Shown: piece after piece, positions 44,618 to 54,111 of the stretch
How positions within the stretch are numbered: the stretch's first letter is position 1
Layout: each line of letters starts with the position of its first letter
Assembly: GCA_049322755.1 (NCBI GenBank)
Contig: JBMOQX010000072.1
Location: 124,001-188,000, forward strand
Origin: DATIUV01 sp049322755
Lineage (GTDB): Bacteria; Pseudomonadota; Gammaproteobacteria; Burkholderiales; UBA6910
Direction: 5' to 3'
Length of the DNA stretch: 64,000 nt
Translations under genes and position numbers: made by a program
Notes under the pieces: generated by a model
What the model was told of the DNA's origin: nothing
Seen by the model: the letters and a program-made list of their open reading frames with translations, nothing else
The model's database searches: none

Positions 44618-45633
44618 CCGGGCGCCCCGCCCGCGTCCGCCGCCGGTGCCCCGAACAGCGCCAGGGCCTCCAGGCAGGCGGCCCGATGCCGCGGTCCTCG
44701 ATCGGGGGCGAGGCGCGCGCCGGGAATGCGCAGCCCGTAGGTGGCCCCCGCTGCCTCGGCGTCCAGCACCCAGCGGGCGAGGCGCGAGAGGCGCCGCTCG
44801 GGATCGGCGTCGGCCAGCAGGTCCCAGTCGAGCCAGATCTCGTCGGCGGCACGGCCGCTGAACTGCTTGGTCAGCGTGCCGCGTTCCTGGGCGGCGGCCT
44901 TCCAGGCGATATGGCGCGGCGAATCGCCCAGCCGGTATTCGCGCAGGCCGGCGAAGTCGTCGGTGCCGCTGCCGTGCTCGCGGCCGTCGCCGGCGTGGTC
45001 GCGGGAGACCGGCAGCGGCGGGTGCCCGCCTTCCGGTTTCGGGTAGACGAGGCAGCTGACGTCGAGATGGACGTAGGACCAGGCGCGCATCAGGCCCAGC
45101 GGGTAGCGCGTGTGCACCGTGATGCGCTCGGGCGCGAGGCGCCCGCGGCGCCGGGCCGGCACGCTCAGCCCCGGCTCCGCGCTCTGGCCAGCCGCGACGT
45201 CGACGAACACCGTCGCGCTGCCGGGGTGGGACAGGGCGACGCCGGGGCGGGCGACGCCGGTGGGATTCTCGACGCGCACGTGGAACACCGCATTCTCGCC
45301 GGCGAACACCGGCGCGGTGCGTCCGGCGCTCACGCCCAGCCCGGCCAGCGTGCGGAAGGTGTGCAGGATCGACACGATCGTCATCGCCGCCAGCAGGAAG
45401 GTGACGGCGAACCCCAAGCTCAGCTGGTAGTTGGTGGACCCGATCAGCATCAGCAGCAGCATGCCGGCGAACACCACGCCCTGGCGTGTCGGCAGGATGA
45501 AGATGCGCCGCTGGGTGAGCACCACCCGGCCGCGCTCGCGGCCGCGCGGCCTGAAGATCCAGTCGGAGACGATGCGCGCCAGCCGGCTGTCGGCGAAGCC
45601 GGCGCCGCGGTCGACAGGCGGGACGGCGGCCAT
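44614..45633 (-). CDS. DUF58 domain protein
   Basis: 339 residues. Two N-terminal membrane helices (GVVFAGMLLLMLIGSTNYQLSLGFAVTFLLAAMTIVSILHT) are followed by a beta-rich region and a C-terminal VWA-like/DUF58 part containing FAGLREYRLGDSPRHIAWKAAAQ, its signature. It always sits beside a MoxR ATPase and often a TgpA protein; the chaperone-like role is inferred. The start is chosen at MAAVPPV (45633), 8 bp after the MoxR stop. Confidence 0.88.
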   Translation of the reverse strand: MAAVPPVDRGAGFADSRLARIVSDWIFRPRGRERGRVVLTQRRIFILPTRQGVVFAGMLLLMLIGSTNYQLSLGFAVTFLLAAMTIVSILHTFRTLAGLGVSAGRTAPVFAGENAVFHVRVENPTGVARPGVALSHPGSATVFVDVAAGQSAEPGLSVPARRRGRLAPERITVHTRYPLGLMRAWSYVHLDVSCLVYPKPEGGHPPLPVSRDHAGDGREHGSGTDDFAGLREYRLGDSPRHIAWKAAAQERGTLTKQFSGRAADEIWLDWDLLADADPERRLSRLARWVLDAEAAGATYGLRIPGARLAPDRGPRHRAACLEALALFGAPAADAGGAPG

Positions 45634-45641
45634 CGACCGCT

Positions 45642-46559
45642 TCAGGGAATTGCCACCTCGGCCACGATCCGCTCGCCGAGGTCGACGCCGTTGATCGCAC
45701 CGTGATCGGAGGCCAGGCGCAGCCGGTGGCCGACGACGCCGGGAAGCACCGCCTGCACGTCCTCCGGCAACACCGCCTTGCGCCCATCCATCAGCGCCCA
45801 GGCGCGGGCGGTGGCCAGCAGCGCGAGCCCGGCGCGGGGCGACATGCCGTTCTGGAATTCGGGGCTGCGGCGCGTGTGCTCGATGATCGCCTGCACGTAG
45901 TCCACCAGGGCATCGGTGGCGTGCACCTGCATCGCCTGGCGCTGCAGCGCGTCCAGCTCGGGCACGTCCATGCATGGCGCCAGCTTCTCCACCAGATCGC
46001 GCCGGGCGACGCCCTGCAGCAGGCCGCGCTCGGCCTGGTGGTCGGGATAGCCGAGCTGGATGCGCATCAGGAAGCGGTCGAGCTGGGACTCCGGCAGCGG
46101 AAACGTGCCCACCTGGTACGACGGGTTCTGGGTGGCGACGACGAAGAACGGATCCGGCAGCGCGCGGGTGTCGCCTTCCACCGTGACCTGGTGCTCCTCC
46201 ATCGCCTCCAGCAGCGCGCTCTGGGTCTTGGGCGTGGCGCGGTTCACCTCGTCGGCCAGGATCAGCTGGCTGAAGATCGGACCGGGGTGGAACTTGAACG
46301 CGCCGGTGTCGCGTTCGTAGACCGACACGCCGACGATGTCGGCGGGCAGCAGGTCGCTGGTGAACTGGATGCGCCGGAACTCCAGCCCCAGCGACTTGGC
46401 CAGCACGTGGGCGAGGGTGGTCTTGCCCACCCCGGGCAGGTCTTCGATCAGCAGATGACCCCGGGCCAGCAGGCAGGCCACCGCGAGGCGGATCTGCTTT
46501 TCCTTGCCGAGGATCACGGTCCCGGCCTGGCGGATCACCCGCTCGATGGCAGCGGTCAT
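45642..46559 (-). CDS. MoxR-family AAA+ ATPase
   Basis: 305 residues, normal for MoxR. Walker A at about 43-48 (GVGKTT), Walker B LILADEVNRATPKTQSALLEAMEEHQVTV, sensor 1 FVVATQNPSYQVGTFPLPESQLDRF and arginine-finger/sensor 2 regions are intact. The usual role is a chaperone for assembly or cofactor insertion of the VWA/DUF58 partner's clients. First of three coupled genes. SD AAGGAAGG is near the ATG. Confidence 0.94.
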   Translation of the reverse strand: MTAAIERVIRQAGTVILGKEKQIRLAVACLLARGHLLIEDLPGVGKTTLAHVLAKSLGLEFRRIQFTSDLLPADIVGVSVYERDTGAFKFHPGPIFSQLILADEVNRATPKTQSALLEAMEEHQVTVEGDTRALPDPFFVVATQNPSYQVGTFPLPESQLDRFLMRIQLGYPDHQAERGLLQGVARRDLVEKLAPCMDVPELDALQRQAMQVHATDALVDYVQAIIEHTRRSPEFQNGMSPRAGLALLATARAWALMDGRKAVLPEDVQAVLPGVVGHRLRLASDHGAINGVDLGERIVAEVAIP

Positions 46560-46575
46560 TTACCTTCCTTTGCAA

Positions 46576-49272
46576 TCACAGGGATCTGTGCACGCGTTTG
46601 AGCGACGGATCCTCGGGATTGTTCTCGATCGTGAAGCCCAACTTGGCCATCAGCCGCAGCATGTTGCCGTTGCTCGCGAGGACATCGCCGACCATCGTAC
46701 CGAGCCCGGCCTCGCGGGCCACGTCCATGAGCGAGTTCATCATCCGCGAGCCGATGCCCTTGCCATGCCACGCGTCGGCCACCACCAGCGCGAACTCGCA
46801 CGACGCGCCGTCCGGGTTGGTCACGTAGCGGGCCGCGCCGATCTCCGTCTCGCGTCCGTTCGCGCCCGGAAGCACCGCGATCAGCGCCATTTCCCGGTCG
46901 TAATCGATCTGGGTCATGCGCGCCACGGTGCGCGGGCTGAGTTCCTGGATGGTGCTGATGAAGCGGAAATAGCGCGACTCCTCCGACAGTCCGCGCACGA
47001 ACTCCTGCAGCAGCTCGGCATCCTCGGGGCGAATCGGCCGGATGATGACCTCGTTGCCGTCCGCCAGCGGCCATTTCTGCACCAGGTGGGCGGGGTACGG
47101 GCAGATGGCCATGTGCGGATAGCGGTGGCCCTTGCCGGGCGTGGCGTAGTCCACCACGATGCGCGCATCCACCGCCACCGCGCCGTCCTGGTCGACGAGC
47201 AGCGGGTTGATGTCCAGCTCGCGGATCCAGGGCAGCTCGCTCGCCATCTCCGAGATCCGCATCAGCACGTGCTCCAGCGCCGCCATGTCGACTGGCGGCA
47301 GGCTGCGGAACGGCCCCAGCATGCGCGAGACCCGGGTGCGGGCGATCAGGTCGCGCACCAGCACCGCGTTGAGCGGCGGCAGGCTCACGGCGCGATCGCC
47401 GATCACTTCGGCGTTGATGCCGCCGGCGGCGAAGGTGACGACCGGGCCGAACACCCGGTCGGTGGCGATGCCCACCATCAGCTCGCGGCCCTGGGGTTTC
47501 ACCGTCATCGGCTGGATCGCCACCCCGTCGACCCGCGCCTGGGGCTGCTTCTCCTTCACCGCCGCCAGGATCCCGTTGAAGGCGGCGCGCACGTCCTGGG
47601 CGCCGGCGAGATTCAGGCGCACGCCGCCGACGTCGCTCTTGTGGATGACGTCCGGCGAGTTGATCTTCATCGCCAGCGGGAAGCCGATCTGCTCGGCCAT
47701 CATCACCGCCTCGGGCAGGCTGCGCACCACGGTGGTGGGCGCGACGGGAATGCGGAACGCCGCCAGCAGCGCCTTGGATTCGGGTTCCGTCAGCACCTTG
47801 CGCTTGTGCGCCAGCGCGCTCTCGATCAGGATGCGCGCGCCCTCCACGTCCGGCTTGTCCAGCAGCGACGTGGAGTAGGGGACCTGAATCAGCAGCTGCT
47901 GGTTGCGATGGTGGATGGCGATGTGGGAGAACGCCTCCACCGCGGGTTCCGGCGTGCGGAACACCGGGATGCGCGCCTGGCTGAGGATGCGCCGGCCTTC
48001 GCCCACCGTGTCCCCGCCCATCCAGCAGGCCACCAGCGGGCGCTTGTATTGCTCGTGCAGCGCCGCTACGGTGCGGGCCACCTCGCTCGGGTCGGACTCC
48101 ACCTGGGGCGTCAGGATAACCAGCACGCCGTCGAAGCCCGGGTCCTCGAGGCACGCCGTGATGGCGGCGCGGTAATGCTCCGGCGTCGCGCCGCCGCACA
48201 GATCGATGGGGTTGCCGCGCGACCAGTTCGGAACCAGCACCGCCTCGAGGCGGTCGAGCGTGGGCTGCGACAGTTCCGGAACGTCCACGTCGTGCAACGC
48301 CGCCCAGTCCGCAGCGATGATCCCGCCGCCGCCGCCGTTGGTGACGATCGCCAGCCGGTTGCCCGTCGGGCGGTAGCGCGAGCTGAGGCAGCGCGCCGCC
48401 GACACCAGCATGTTGAAGGTGCGCACGCGCACCGCGCCGGCGCGCCGCAGCACCGCGTCGAACACGTCGTCGGCGCCCACCAGCGCGCCGGTGTGGGTGA
48501 TCGCCGCCTTGTAGGCGGCGGGCTCGCGGCCGGTCTTGACCACGATCACCGGCTTGGCGCGCGCCGCCATGCGCAGCGCGCTGACGAAGCGGCGCGGGGC
48601 GTAGACACCTTCGAGATAGAGCAGGATGCTCTCGGTGGCGACGTCCCAGGCGAGGAAGTCGAGGATCTCGCCGAAGGCGACGTCCGCCGCCTCGCCCAGC
48701 GTGACGACGCTGGAGAAGCCCACGTCGTTGCTGCCGGCCCAGTCCAGCATGGCGTTGGTGAGCGCCCCCGACTGGCACACCAGCGCGATGGTCCCGGGCT
48801 TGGCGTCGAAGTTGCTGTAAGTGGCGTTGAGGCCGAGCGCGGGCCGGATGACGCCGAGGCAGTCGGGTCCCAGCAGCCGCACGCCGTGGGACTGGGCGCG
48901 GGTCACCGTCTCGCGCAGCAGCCGCGCGCCGCGCGGGTCGGGCGGACCGAGCCCGCCGGTGATCAGCAGCGCGGCGCGGATGCCCTTGCGCCCGCACGCC
49001 GCGACGATGTCGGGCACCGTCTCGGCGGGCGTGACGATGATGGCAAGATCCACCGCCTGCGCGATGGCCTCCACGTCCGGGTAGGCGCGGTGGCCGAAGA
49101 CCTTGGCGCGCTTGGCGTTGACCGGGTAGACCTCGCCGTGGAAGCCGGCGCGCGCCAGGTTCTCCATCAGCTTGCGCCCGGCCGAGCCGGCGCGCTCGGA
49201 GGCGCCGACCACGGCCACCGAGCGCGGGGCGAACAGCGGGGTCAGAAAGTGGCGCTCGACCGGAAGGGACAC
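46576..49272 (-). CDS. Pat-like acyl-CoA synthetase/GNAT protein acetyltransferase
   Basis: 898 residues in Pat/PatZ (YfiQ) order. A CoA-binding Rossmann domain (RSVAVVGASERAGSAGRKLMENL, about 15-105) is followed by succinyl-CoA ligase-like domains, an ATP-grasp domain (MKINSPDVIHKSDVGGV, about 490-700) and a GNAT domain (about 735-890, acetyl-CoA loop AWHGKGIGSRMM). It would acetylate lysines of proteins such as acetyl-CoA synthetase; the synthetase part is usually inactive. Start: GTG at 49272. It is divergent from a deacetylase-family gene 84 bp away. Confidence 0.92.
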   Translation of the reverse strand: MSLPVERHFLTPLFAPRSVAVVGASERAGSAGRKLMENLARAGFHGEVYPVNAKRAKVFGHRAYPDVEAIAQAVDLAIIVTPAETVPDIVAACGRKGIRAALLITGGLGPPDPRGARLLRETVTRAQSHGVRLLGPDCLGVIRPALGLNATYSNFDAKPGTIALVCQSGALTNAMLDWAGSNDVGFSSVVTLGEAADVAFGEILDFLAWDVATESILLYLEGVYAPRRFVSALRMAARAKPVIVVKTGREPAAYKAAITHTGALVGADDVFDAVLRRAGAVRVRTFNMLVSAARCLSSRYRPTGNRLAIVTNGGGGGIIAADWAALHDVDVPELSQPTLDRLEAVLVPNWSRGNPIDLCGGATPEHYRAAITACLEDPGFDGVLVILTPQVESDPSEVARTVAALHEQYKRPLVACWMGGDTVGEGRRILSQARIPVFRTPEPAVEAFSHIAIHHRNQQLLIQVPYSTSLLDKPDVEGARILIESALAHKRKVLTEPESKALLAAFRIPVAPTTVVRSLPEAVMMAEQIGFPLAMKINSPDVIHKSDVGGVRLNLAGAQDVRAAFNGILAAVKEKQPQARVDGVAIQPMTVKPQGRELMVGIATDRVFGPVVTFAAGGINAEVIGDRAVSLPPLNAVLVRDLIARTRVSRMLGPFRSLPPVDMAALEHVLMRISEMASELPWIRELDINPLLVDQDGAVAVDARIVVDYATPGKGHRYPHMAICPYPAHLVQKWPLADGNEVIIRPIRPEDAELLQEFVRGLSEESRYFRFISTIQELSPRTVARMTQIDYDREMALIAVLPGANGRETEIGAARYVTNPDGASCEFALVVADAWHGKGIGSRMMNSLMDVAREAGLGTMVGDVLASNGNMLRLMAKLGFTIENNPEDPSLKRVHRSL

Positions 49273-49356
49273 GCGGACCCCGTCGTGGACATGGCGTTTT
49301 CGGGACTATAAGCTTTTGAACGGACAACCGCCCCACGGCGGATCGAGGAGGACATC

Positions 49357-50280
49357 TTGCCCATCGCGTACATCACGCATTCCGATTGCAGTCTGCACGA
49401 CATGGGGTCCTATCACCCGGAGTGTCCGGCTCGCCTGACCGCGATCGAGGATCAGTTGATCGCGTCGGGCATGATCAATCTGCTGTTGCACGAAGAGGCG
49501 CCGCTGGCCACCCGGGAGCAGCTGGAGCGCGTGCATCCCGCCGCGTACATCGACGTGCTGGAGGCCAACGTGCCGCAGCACGGGCTGGTCCACCTGGACC
49601 CGGACACCGCGATGAATCCCCACACGCTCAACGCCGCGAAGCGAGCGGCCGGCGCCGCCATTCTAGCAACCGACCTGGTGATCGGCAAAAAAGTCCGCGC
49701 CGCCTTCTGCTCGGTGCGCCCGCCGGGGCACCACGCCGAGCGTGCCCGCGCCATGGGTTTCTGCTTCTTCAACAATGTGGCGGTGGGCGCGATGCACGCG
49801 CTCGAGCACCATGGCCTGAAGCGGGTGGCGGTGGTGGACTTCGACGTCCATCACGGCAACGGCACCGAGGACATCTTCGCTGACGACCCCCGGGTGCTGA
49901 TGGTCTCCACGTTCCAGCACCCGTTCTATCCCTACAGCGGCGTCGAGGGCCGCTCCGAGCGCATGGTCAATGTCCCGCTGGCGGCCTACAGCACCGGCGA
50001 GCGCTTCCGGGAGGCGGTGACGCAGTACTGGATGCCCGCGCTGGAGCAATTCGAGCCGGAGATGCTGTTCATCTCCGCCGGCTTCGACGCTCACCGGGAC
50101 GACGACATGGCTTCCCTGATGCTGACCGAGGCCGATTACGCCTGGGTCACCGAGCAACTCAGGGGCGTGGCCGAGCGCACCGCCCACGGCCGGGTGGTGT
50201 CGGTGCTGGAGGGCGGCTACGAGCTGCACGCCCTCGGCCGCAGCGTGGCGGCCCACATCAAGGCGCTGGCGGAGCTGTAG
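49357..50280 (+). CDS. Histone-deacetylase/AcuC-family protein
   Basis: 307 residues. Zn-site and catalytic motifs of class II/AcuC-like deacetylases are intact: RPPGHHAERARAMGFCFFNN, VVDFDVHHGNGTEDIF (Asp and His ligands), and FISAGFDAHRDDDMA (third Asp). It would remove acetyl or other acyl groups from lysines or small amines. TTG start with GGAGG 6 bp upstream, no ATG fits. It faces the Pat-like acetyltransferase across 84 bp. Polyamine deacetylase is an alternative. Confidence 0.9.
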   Translation: MPIAYITHSDCSLHDMGSYHPECPARLTAIEDQLIASGMINLLLHEEAPLATREQLERVHPAAYIDVLEANVPQHGLVHLDPDTAMNPHTLNAAKRAAGAAILATDLVIGKKVRAAFCSVRPPGHHAERARAMGFCFFNNVAVGAMHALEHHGLKRVAVVDFDVHHGNGTEDIFADDPRVLMVSTFQHPFYPYSGVEGRSERMVNVPLAAYSTGERFREAVTQYWMPALEQFEPEMLFISAGFDAHRDDDMASLMLTEADYAWVTEQLRGVAERTAHGRVVSVLEGGYELHALGRSVAAHIKALAEL

Positions 50281-50318
50281 CCGCGGTGGCGGCGCCGCGC
50301 CCGCGGCGGGAGGCGACT

Positions 50319-50981
50319 ATGCAACTGCCATGGGACGAGATCGACACCGTCCTGCTGGACATGGACGGCACGCTCCTGGACCTGCATTTCGACAACCAGT
50401 TCTGGCTGAGCCACGTGCCGCGGCGCTTTGCCGAGGTCAAGGGCATCCCGCTGGACGAGGCGCGCACGACGCTGATGGCCCGCTACCAGGCCAAGGCGGG
50501 GACGCTGGACTGGTACTGCGTCGACTACTGGACCGGGGAGCTGGGCCTGGACATCGCCCGGCTCAAGCAGGAGATCCAGCACCTGATCGCGGTGCACCCC
50601 CACGTGGTGCCGTTCCTGCTGGCGGTGCGCGCGGCGCGCAAGCGCACCGTGCTGGTGACCAATGCCCACCACAAGAGCGTCACGCTGAAAATGCGGCGCA
50701 CCGGCATCCAGCGCTACCTCGATTCGGTGGTGTCGTCCCACAGCCTGGGCCTGCCGAAGGAGCACCGCGGTTTCTGGGACCGGCTCCAGGGGGTGGAACC
50801 GTTCGATCGGACGCGCACCCTGCTGATCGACGACAGCCTGCCGGTGCTGCGCTCGGCGCGGGAATACGGCATCCGCCACCTGCTGGGCGTGCGCCGCCCG
50901 GATTCCGGGGCGCGGGAACTGCCCGCCAGCGAGTTCCCGTCGGTGGAGAGTTTCGCCGGGCTGTTCCACTGCCCCCGCTAG
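50319..50981 (+). CDS. HAD-family GMP/IMP nucleotidase (YrfG-like)
   Basis: 220 residues. HAD motif I is DTVLLDMDGTLLDLHF, motif II VTNAHHKS, and motif III/IV K-E-H...LIDDSLPVL. The overall pattern (LDLHFDNQFWLSHVP) is that of YrfG nucleotidases acting on purine monophosphates. The ATG at 50319 has SD GGGAGGCG in front; the frame is open to 50286 without a better start. It follows the deacetylase gene by 38 bp. Confidence 0.85.
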   Translation: MQLPWDEIDTVLLDMDGTLLDLHFDNQFWLSHVPRRFAEVKGIPLDEARTTLMARYQAKAGTLDWYCVDYWTGELGLDIARLKQEIQHLIAVHPHVVPFLLAVRAARKRTVLVTNAHHKSVTLKMRRTGIQRYLDSVVSSHSLGLPKEHRGFWDRLQGVEPFDRTRTLLIDDSLPVLRSAREYGIRHLLGVRRPDSGARELPASEFPSVESFAGLFHCPR

Positions 50982-51014
50982 CCGGTTGCCGGCGGCGCAG
51001 GCTTCGGCGCTCGG

Positions 51015-51386
51015 CTAGGCGATGACGACGGCCGCCGCGGCGCGGCGGTCTTCCGCCACGAGAATGTTGAACGTGCGGCAGGCGGCGCTGGTGTCCATCA
51101 CCTCGGCGCCGATGCCTGCCCGCGCCAGCGGCCTGAGCAGCGCCGGATCGGGGAACTGCAGGGTGCGCCCGGTCCCCAGCAGCAGGATCTCCACCTCCAA
51201 CGCGGCCAGGAACTCGACCTGCGTCGGCGTCAGCTCGGCCGCGGAGGCCACGCCCCAGTCCGGGATCACCCGTTCCGGCAGCAGGATCAGGCTGCGCTCG
51301 AAGCGCTGCTGGTTCACCAGCACGTAACCATCCCCGTAGCCGGTGAAGTTGTAGCGGGTTCCCGCCGTGGTGAGGTGCAGTTTCAT
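51015..51386 (-). CDS. Mth938-like (DUF498) domain protein
   Basis: A 123-residue protein of the Mth938/NDUFAF3-like fold: N-terminal MKLHLTTAGTRYNFTGYGDGYVLVNQQRF, then EFLAALEVEILLLGTGRTLQFPDPALL, the conserved GTG core. No function is established in bacteria. It faces alaC across a 106-bp spacer and convergently meets the nucleotidase gene. Confidence 0.85.
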   Translation of the reverse strand: MKLHLTTAGTRYNFTGYGDGYVLVNQQRFERSLILLPERVIPDWGVASAAELTPTQVEFLAALEVEILLLGTGRTLQFPDPALLRPLARAGIGAEVMDTSAACRTFNILVAEDRRAAAAVVIA

Positions 51387-51492
51387 TGGGTGTGCTCGTT
51401 GCGGCAGTGCCTAAGCCCCGGTAAGATTATAGGTTTTTTCGGGTGCCCGGATCGCCGGACGCAGCGCCACTTCCCCTTTTTGACGCCAAATC

Positions 51493-52677
51493 ATGGAAGA
51501 GTTTCCACGCATCAAGCGCCTGCCCCCGTACGTGTTCAATATCACGGGGGAACTCAAGCTGGCGGCCCGCCGGCGCGGCGAGGACATCATCGACTTCGGC
51601 ATGGGCAACCCCGACGGCCCCACGCCCAGGCACATCGTGGACAAGCTGGTGGAGGCGGCGCGGCGTGACGACACGCACCGCTACTCGGTGTCCAAGGGCA
51701 TTCCGCGCCTGCGCAAGGCCATCTGCACCTGGTATCAGCGGCGCTACGGCGTCGAGCTGGACCCGGACTCCGAGGCGATCGCCACCATCGGTTCCAAGGA
51801 AGGCATCGCCCACCTGGCGCTGGCGGCGCTGGATCGCGGCGACATCGTGCTGGTGCCCAACCCCAGCTATCCGATCCACATCTACGGGCCGGTGATTTCC
51901 GGCGCCGACATCCGCCACGTGCCGATGATCCCCGGGGTGGACTTCTTCGAGGAGCTGGAGAAGGCGATCAAGGATTCCTACCCCAAGCCCAAGTTCCTGA
52001 TCTGCTGCTTCCCCAGCAATCCGACCACCCAGTGCGTCGAGCTGCCGTTCTTCGAGCGGCTGGTGGCGCTGGCGCGCGAGCACGACATCTACGTGATCCA
52101 CGACCTGGCCTACGCCGACATCGTGTTCGACGGCTACCGGGCACCGTCCATCATGCAGGTGCCGGGCGCGCGCGACGTGGCGGTGGAGTTCTTCACCCTG
52201 TCCAAGAGCTACAACATGGCCGGCTGGCGTGTCGGCTTCATGGTGGGCAACAAGGACCTGGTGGCAGCGCTGGCGCGCATCAAGAGCTACCACGACTACG
52301 GCACCTTCACGCCGATCCAGGTGGCGTCCATCGTCGCGCTCGAGGGACCGCAGGAATGCGTCGACGAGATCCGCCGGACCTACCAGCGCCGGCGCGACGT
52401 CATGGTGCAGGGCCTGCACGCCGTCGGCTGGATGGTGAACAACCCGAAAGCCACCATGTACGTCTGGGCGAAGATTCCCGACGCCTACCGCGGCATGGGC
52501 TCGCTCGAGTTCTCGAAAAAGCTGCTGGCCGACGCCAAGGTGGCGGTGGCGCCGGGCATCGGCTTCGGCGAGTACGGCGACGACCACGTCCGCTTCGCCA
52601 TGATTGAAAACGAGGCCCGGACCCGGCAGGCGGTACGCGGGATCAAGGAGATGTTCCGCAAGAACGGCCTGCTGTAA
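51493..52677 (+). CDS. alaC: Alanine-synthesising PLP aminotransferase AlaC
   Basis: 394 residues, class I/II fold. The Schiff-base Lys lies in [19 protein letters not shown]. The N-terminal [20 protein letters not shown] and the [17 protein letters not shown] core are typical of AlaC. It moves an amino group between glutamate and pyruvate; the close link to hom-thrC suggests it also serves Thr/Ile metabolism. hom follows after 116 bp. Confidence 0.93.
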   Translation: MEEFPRIKRLPPYVFNITGELKLAARRRGEDIIDFGMGNPDGPTPRHIVDKLVEAARRDDTHRYSVSKGIPRLRKAICTWYQRRYGVELDPDSEAIATIGSKEGIAHLALAALDRGDIVLVPNPSYPIHIYGPVISGADIRHVPMIPGVDFFEELEKAIKDSYPKPKFLICCFPSNPTTQCVELPFFERLVALAREHDIYVIHDLAYADIVFDGYRAPSIMQVPGARDVAVEFFTLSKSYNMAGWRVGFMVGNKDLVAALARIKSYHDYGTFTPIQVASIVALEGPQECVDEIRRTYQRRRDVMVQGLHAVGWMVNNPKATMYVWAKIPDAYRGMGSLEFSKKLLADAKVAVAPGIGFGEYGDDHVRFAMIENEARTRQAVRGIKEMFRKNGLL

Positions 52678-52793
52678 CGGCCGCGCGCCGGTTGGAAATC
52701 GCCGAGGTCGCCTCGCCCCGGGAACGCGGCGCCCCGGTTCTACTTCCGCCAGGGTATGGTGATCACCTCATTCAACTTCAAGAAGCGGCTGAA

Positions 52794-54110
52794 ATGAAAC
52801 CGATCAGCGTGGGACTCCTGGGCATCGGCACCGTGGGCAGCGGCACCTGGAACGTGCTCAACCGCAACCAGGAGGAAATCATGCGCCGCGCCGGGCGCGG
52901 CATCGTCATCACCAAGGTGGCGGACCGCGACCTGGAGCGGGCAAGGGCCGTTACCCAGGGCAAGGCCCAGATCACCGCGGACGCGTTCGAGCTGGTGGCC
53001 GACCCCGCCGTCGACATCGTCGTCGAGCTCATCGGCGGCTACACGGTGGCCAAGGAGCTGGTGCTGAAGGCGATCGAGAACGGCAAGCACGTGGTGACCG
53101 CCAACAAGGCGCTGCTGGCGACCCACGGCAACGAGATCTTCGCCGCCGCCCACGCCAGGGACGTGATGGTGGGGTTCGAGGCCGCCGTGGCCGGCGGCAT
53201 CCCCATCATCAAGGCGCTGCGCGAGGGGCTTACCGCCAACCGCATCGAGTGGATCGCCGGCATCATCAACGGCACCAGCAACTTCATCCTCTCGGAGATG
53301 CGGGAAAAGGGCCTGTCGTTCCAGAAGGTGCTGAAGGAGGCCCAGCGCCTGGGCTACGCGGAGGCCGATCCCACGTTCGACATCGAGGGCGTGGACGCCG
53401 CCCACAAGATCACCATCATGTCGGCGATCGCGTTCGGCATCCCGATGCAGTTCGAGAAATGCCACACCGAGGGCATCTCCACGCTGACCCAGCAGGACAT
53501 CCGCTACGCCGAGGAACTGGGCTATCGCATCAAGCTGCTGGGCATCGCCAAGCGCACCAACGGCGGCGTCGAGCTGCGCGTGCACCCGACGCTGATTCCC
53601 GCGCGGCGCCTGATCGCCAACGTGGAAGGCGTGATGAACGCGGTACTGGTGAAGGGCGATGCCGTCGGCGCCACGATGTACTACGGTGCCGGGGCGGGCG
53701 CGGAGCCCACCGCGTCCGCGGTGGTGGCGGACCTGGTGGACGTCACCCGCATGCACACCGCCGACCCCGAGCACCGGGTGCCGCATCTCGCGTTCCAGCC
53801 CGACCGGATGTCCGACCTGCGGGTGCTGCCGATGGAGGACGTCGTCACCTCCTACTACCTGCGCATGCGGGTCCTGGACCGGCCCGGCGTGCTGGCCGAC
53901 ATCACCCGCATCCTCGCCGACATGGAGATTTCCATCGACGCCATGGTACAGAAGGAGCCGGGGGAGGGCGAGAAGCAGGTGGACATCATCATGCTCACCC
54001 ACGAGACGGTGGAGAAGAACGTCAACGAGGCCATCGCCAAGATCGAGGGCCTGCCGGTGGTCACCGGGCAGGTGACCCGCATCCGGCTGGAAAGCCTGGG
54101 GCGCCACTGA
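52794..54110 (+). CDS. hom: Homoserine dehydrogenase
   Basis: 438 residues: NAD(P) Rossmann domain (VGLLGIGTVGSGTWNVL), catalytic/substrate part (GIINGTSNFILSEM, EADPTFDIEGVDAAHKI) and C-terminal ACT domain (LDRPGVLADITRILADMEISIDAM) for threonine feedback. It reduces aspartate semialdehyde to homoserine. The Met at 52794 starts directly before the Rossmann strand; the frame opens at 52692. thrC follows after 1 bp. Confidence 0.96.
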   Translation: MKPISVGLLGIGTVGSGTWNVLNRNQEEIMRRAGRGIVITKVADRDLERARAVTQGKAQITADAFELVADPAVDIVVELIGGYTVAKELVLKAIENGKHVVTANKALLATHGNEIFAAAHARDVMVGFEAAVAGGIPIIKALREGLTANRIEWIAGIINGTSNFILSEMREKGLSFQKVLKEAQRLGYAEADPTFDIEGVDAAHKITIMSAIAFGIPMQFEKCHTEGISTLTQQDIRYAEELGYRIKLLGIAKRTNGGVELRVHPTLIPARRLIANVEGVMNAVLVKGDAVGATMYYGAGAGAEPTASAVVADLVDVTRMHTADPEHRVPHLAFQPDRMSDLRVLPMEDVVTSYYLRMRVLDRPGVLADITRILADMEISIDAMVQKEPGEGEKQVDIIMLTHETVEKNVNEAIAKIEGLPVVTGQVTRIRLESLGRH

Positions 54111-54111
54111 C

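Noticed and set aside
42665..46559. MoxR-DUF58-TgpA as a novel system
   Set aside because: This arrangement is a known conserved cassette; nothing in the sequence departs from it.
46504..49311. 935-codon antisense frame opposite the Pat-like gene
   Set aside because: Same GC artefact; the minus-strand gene has recognisable domains throughout.
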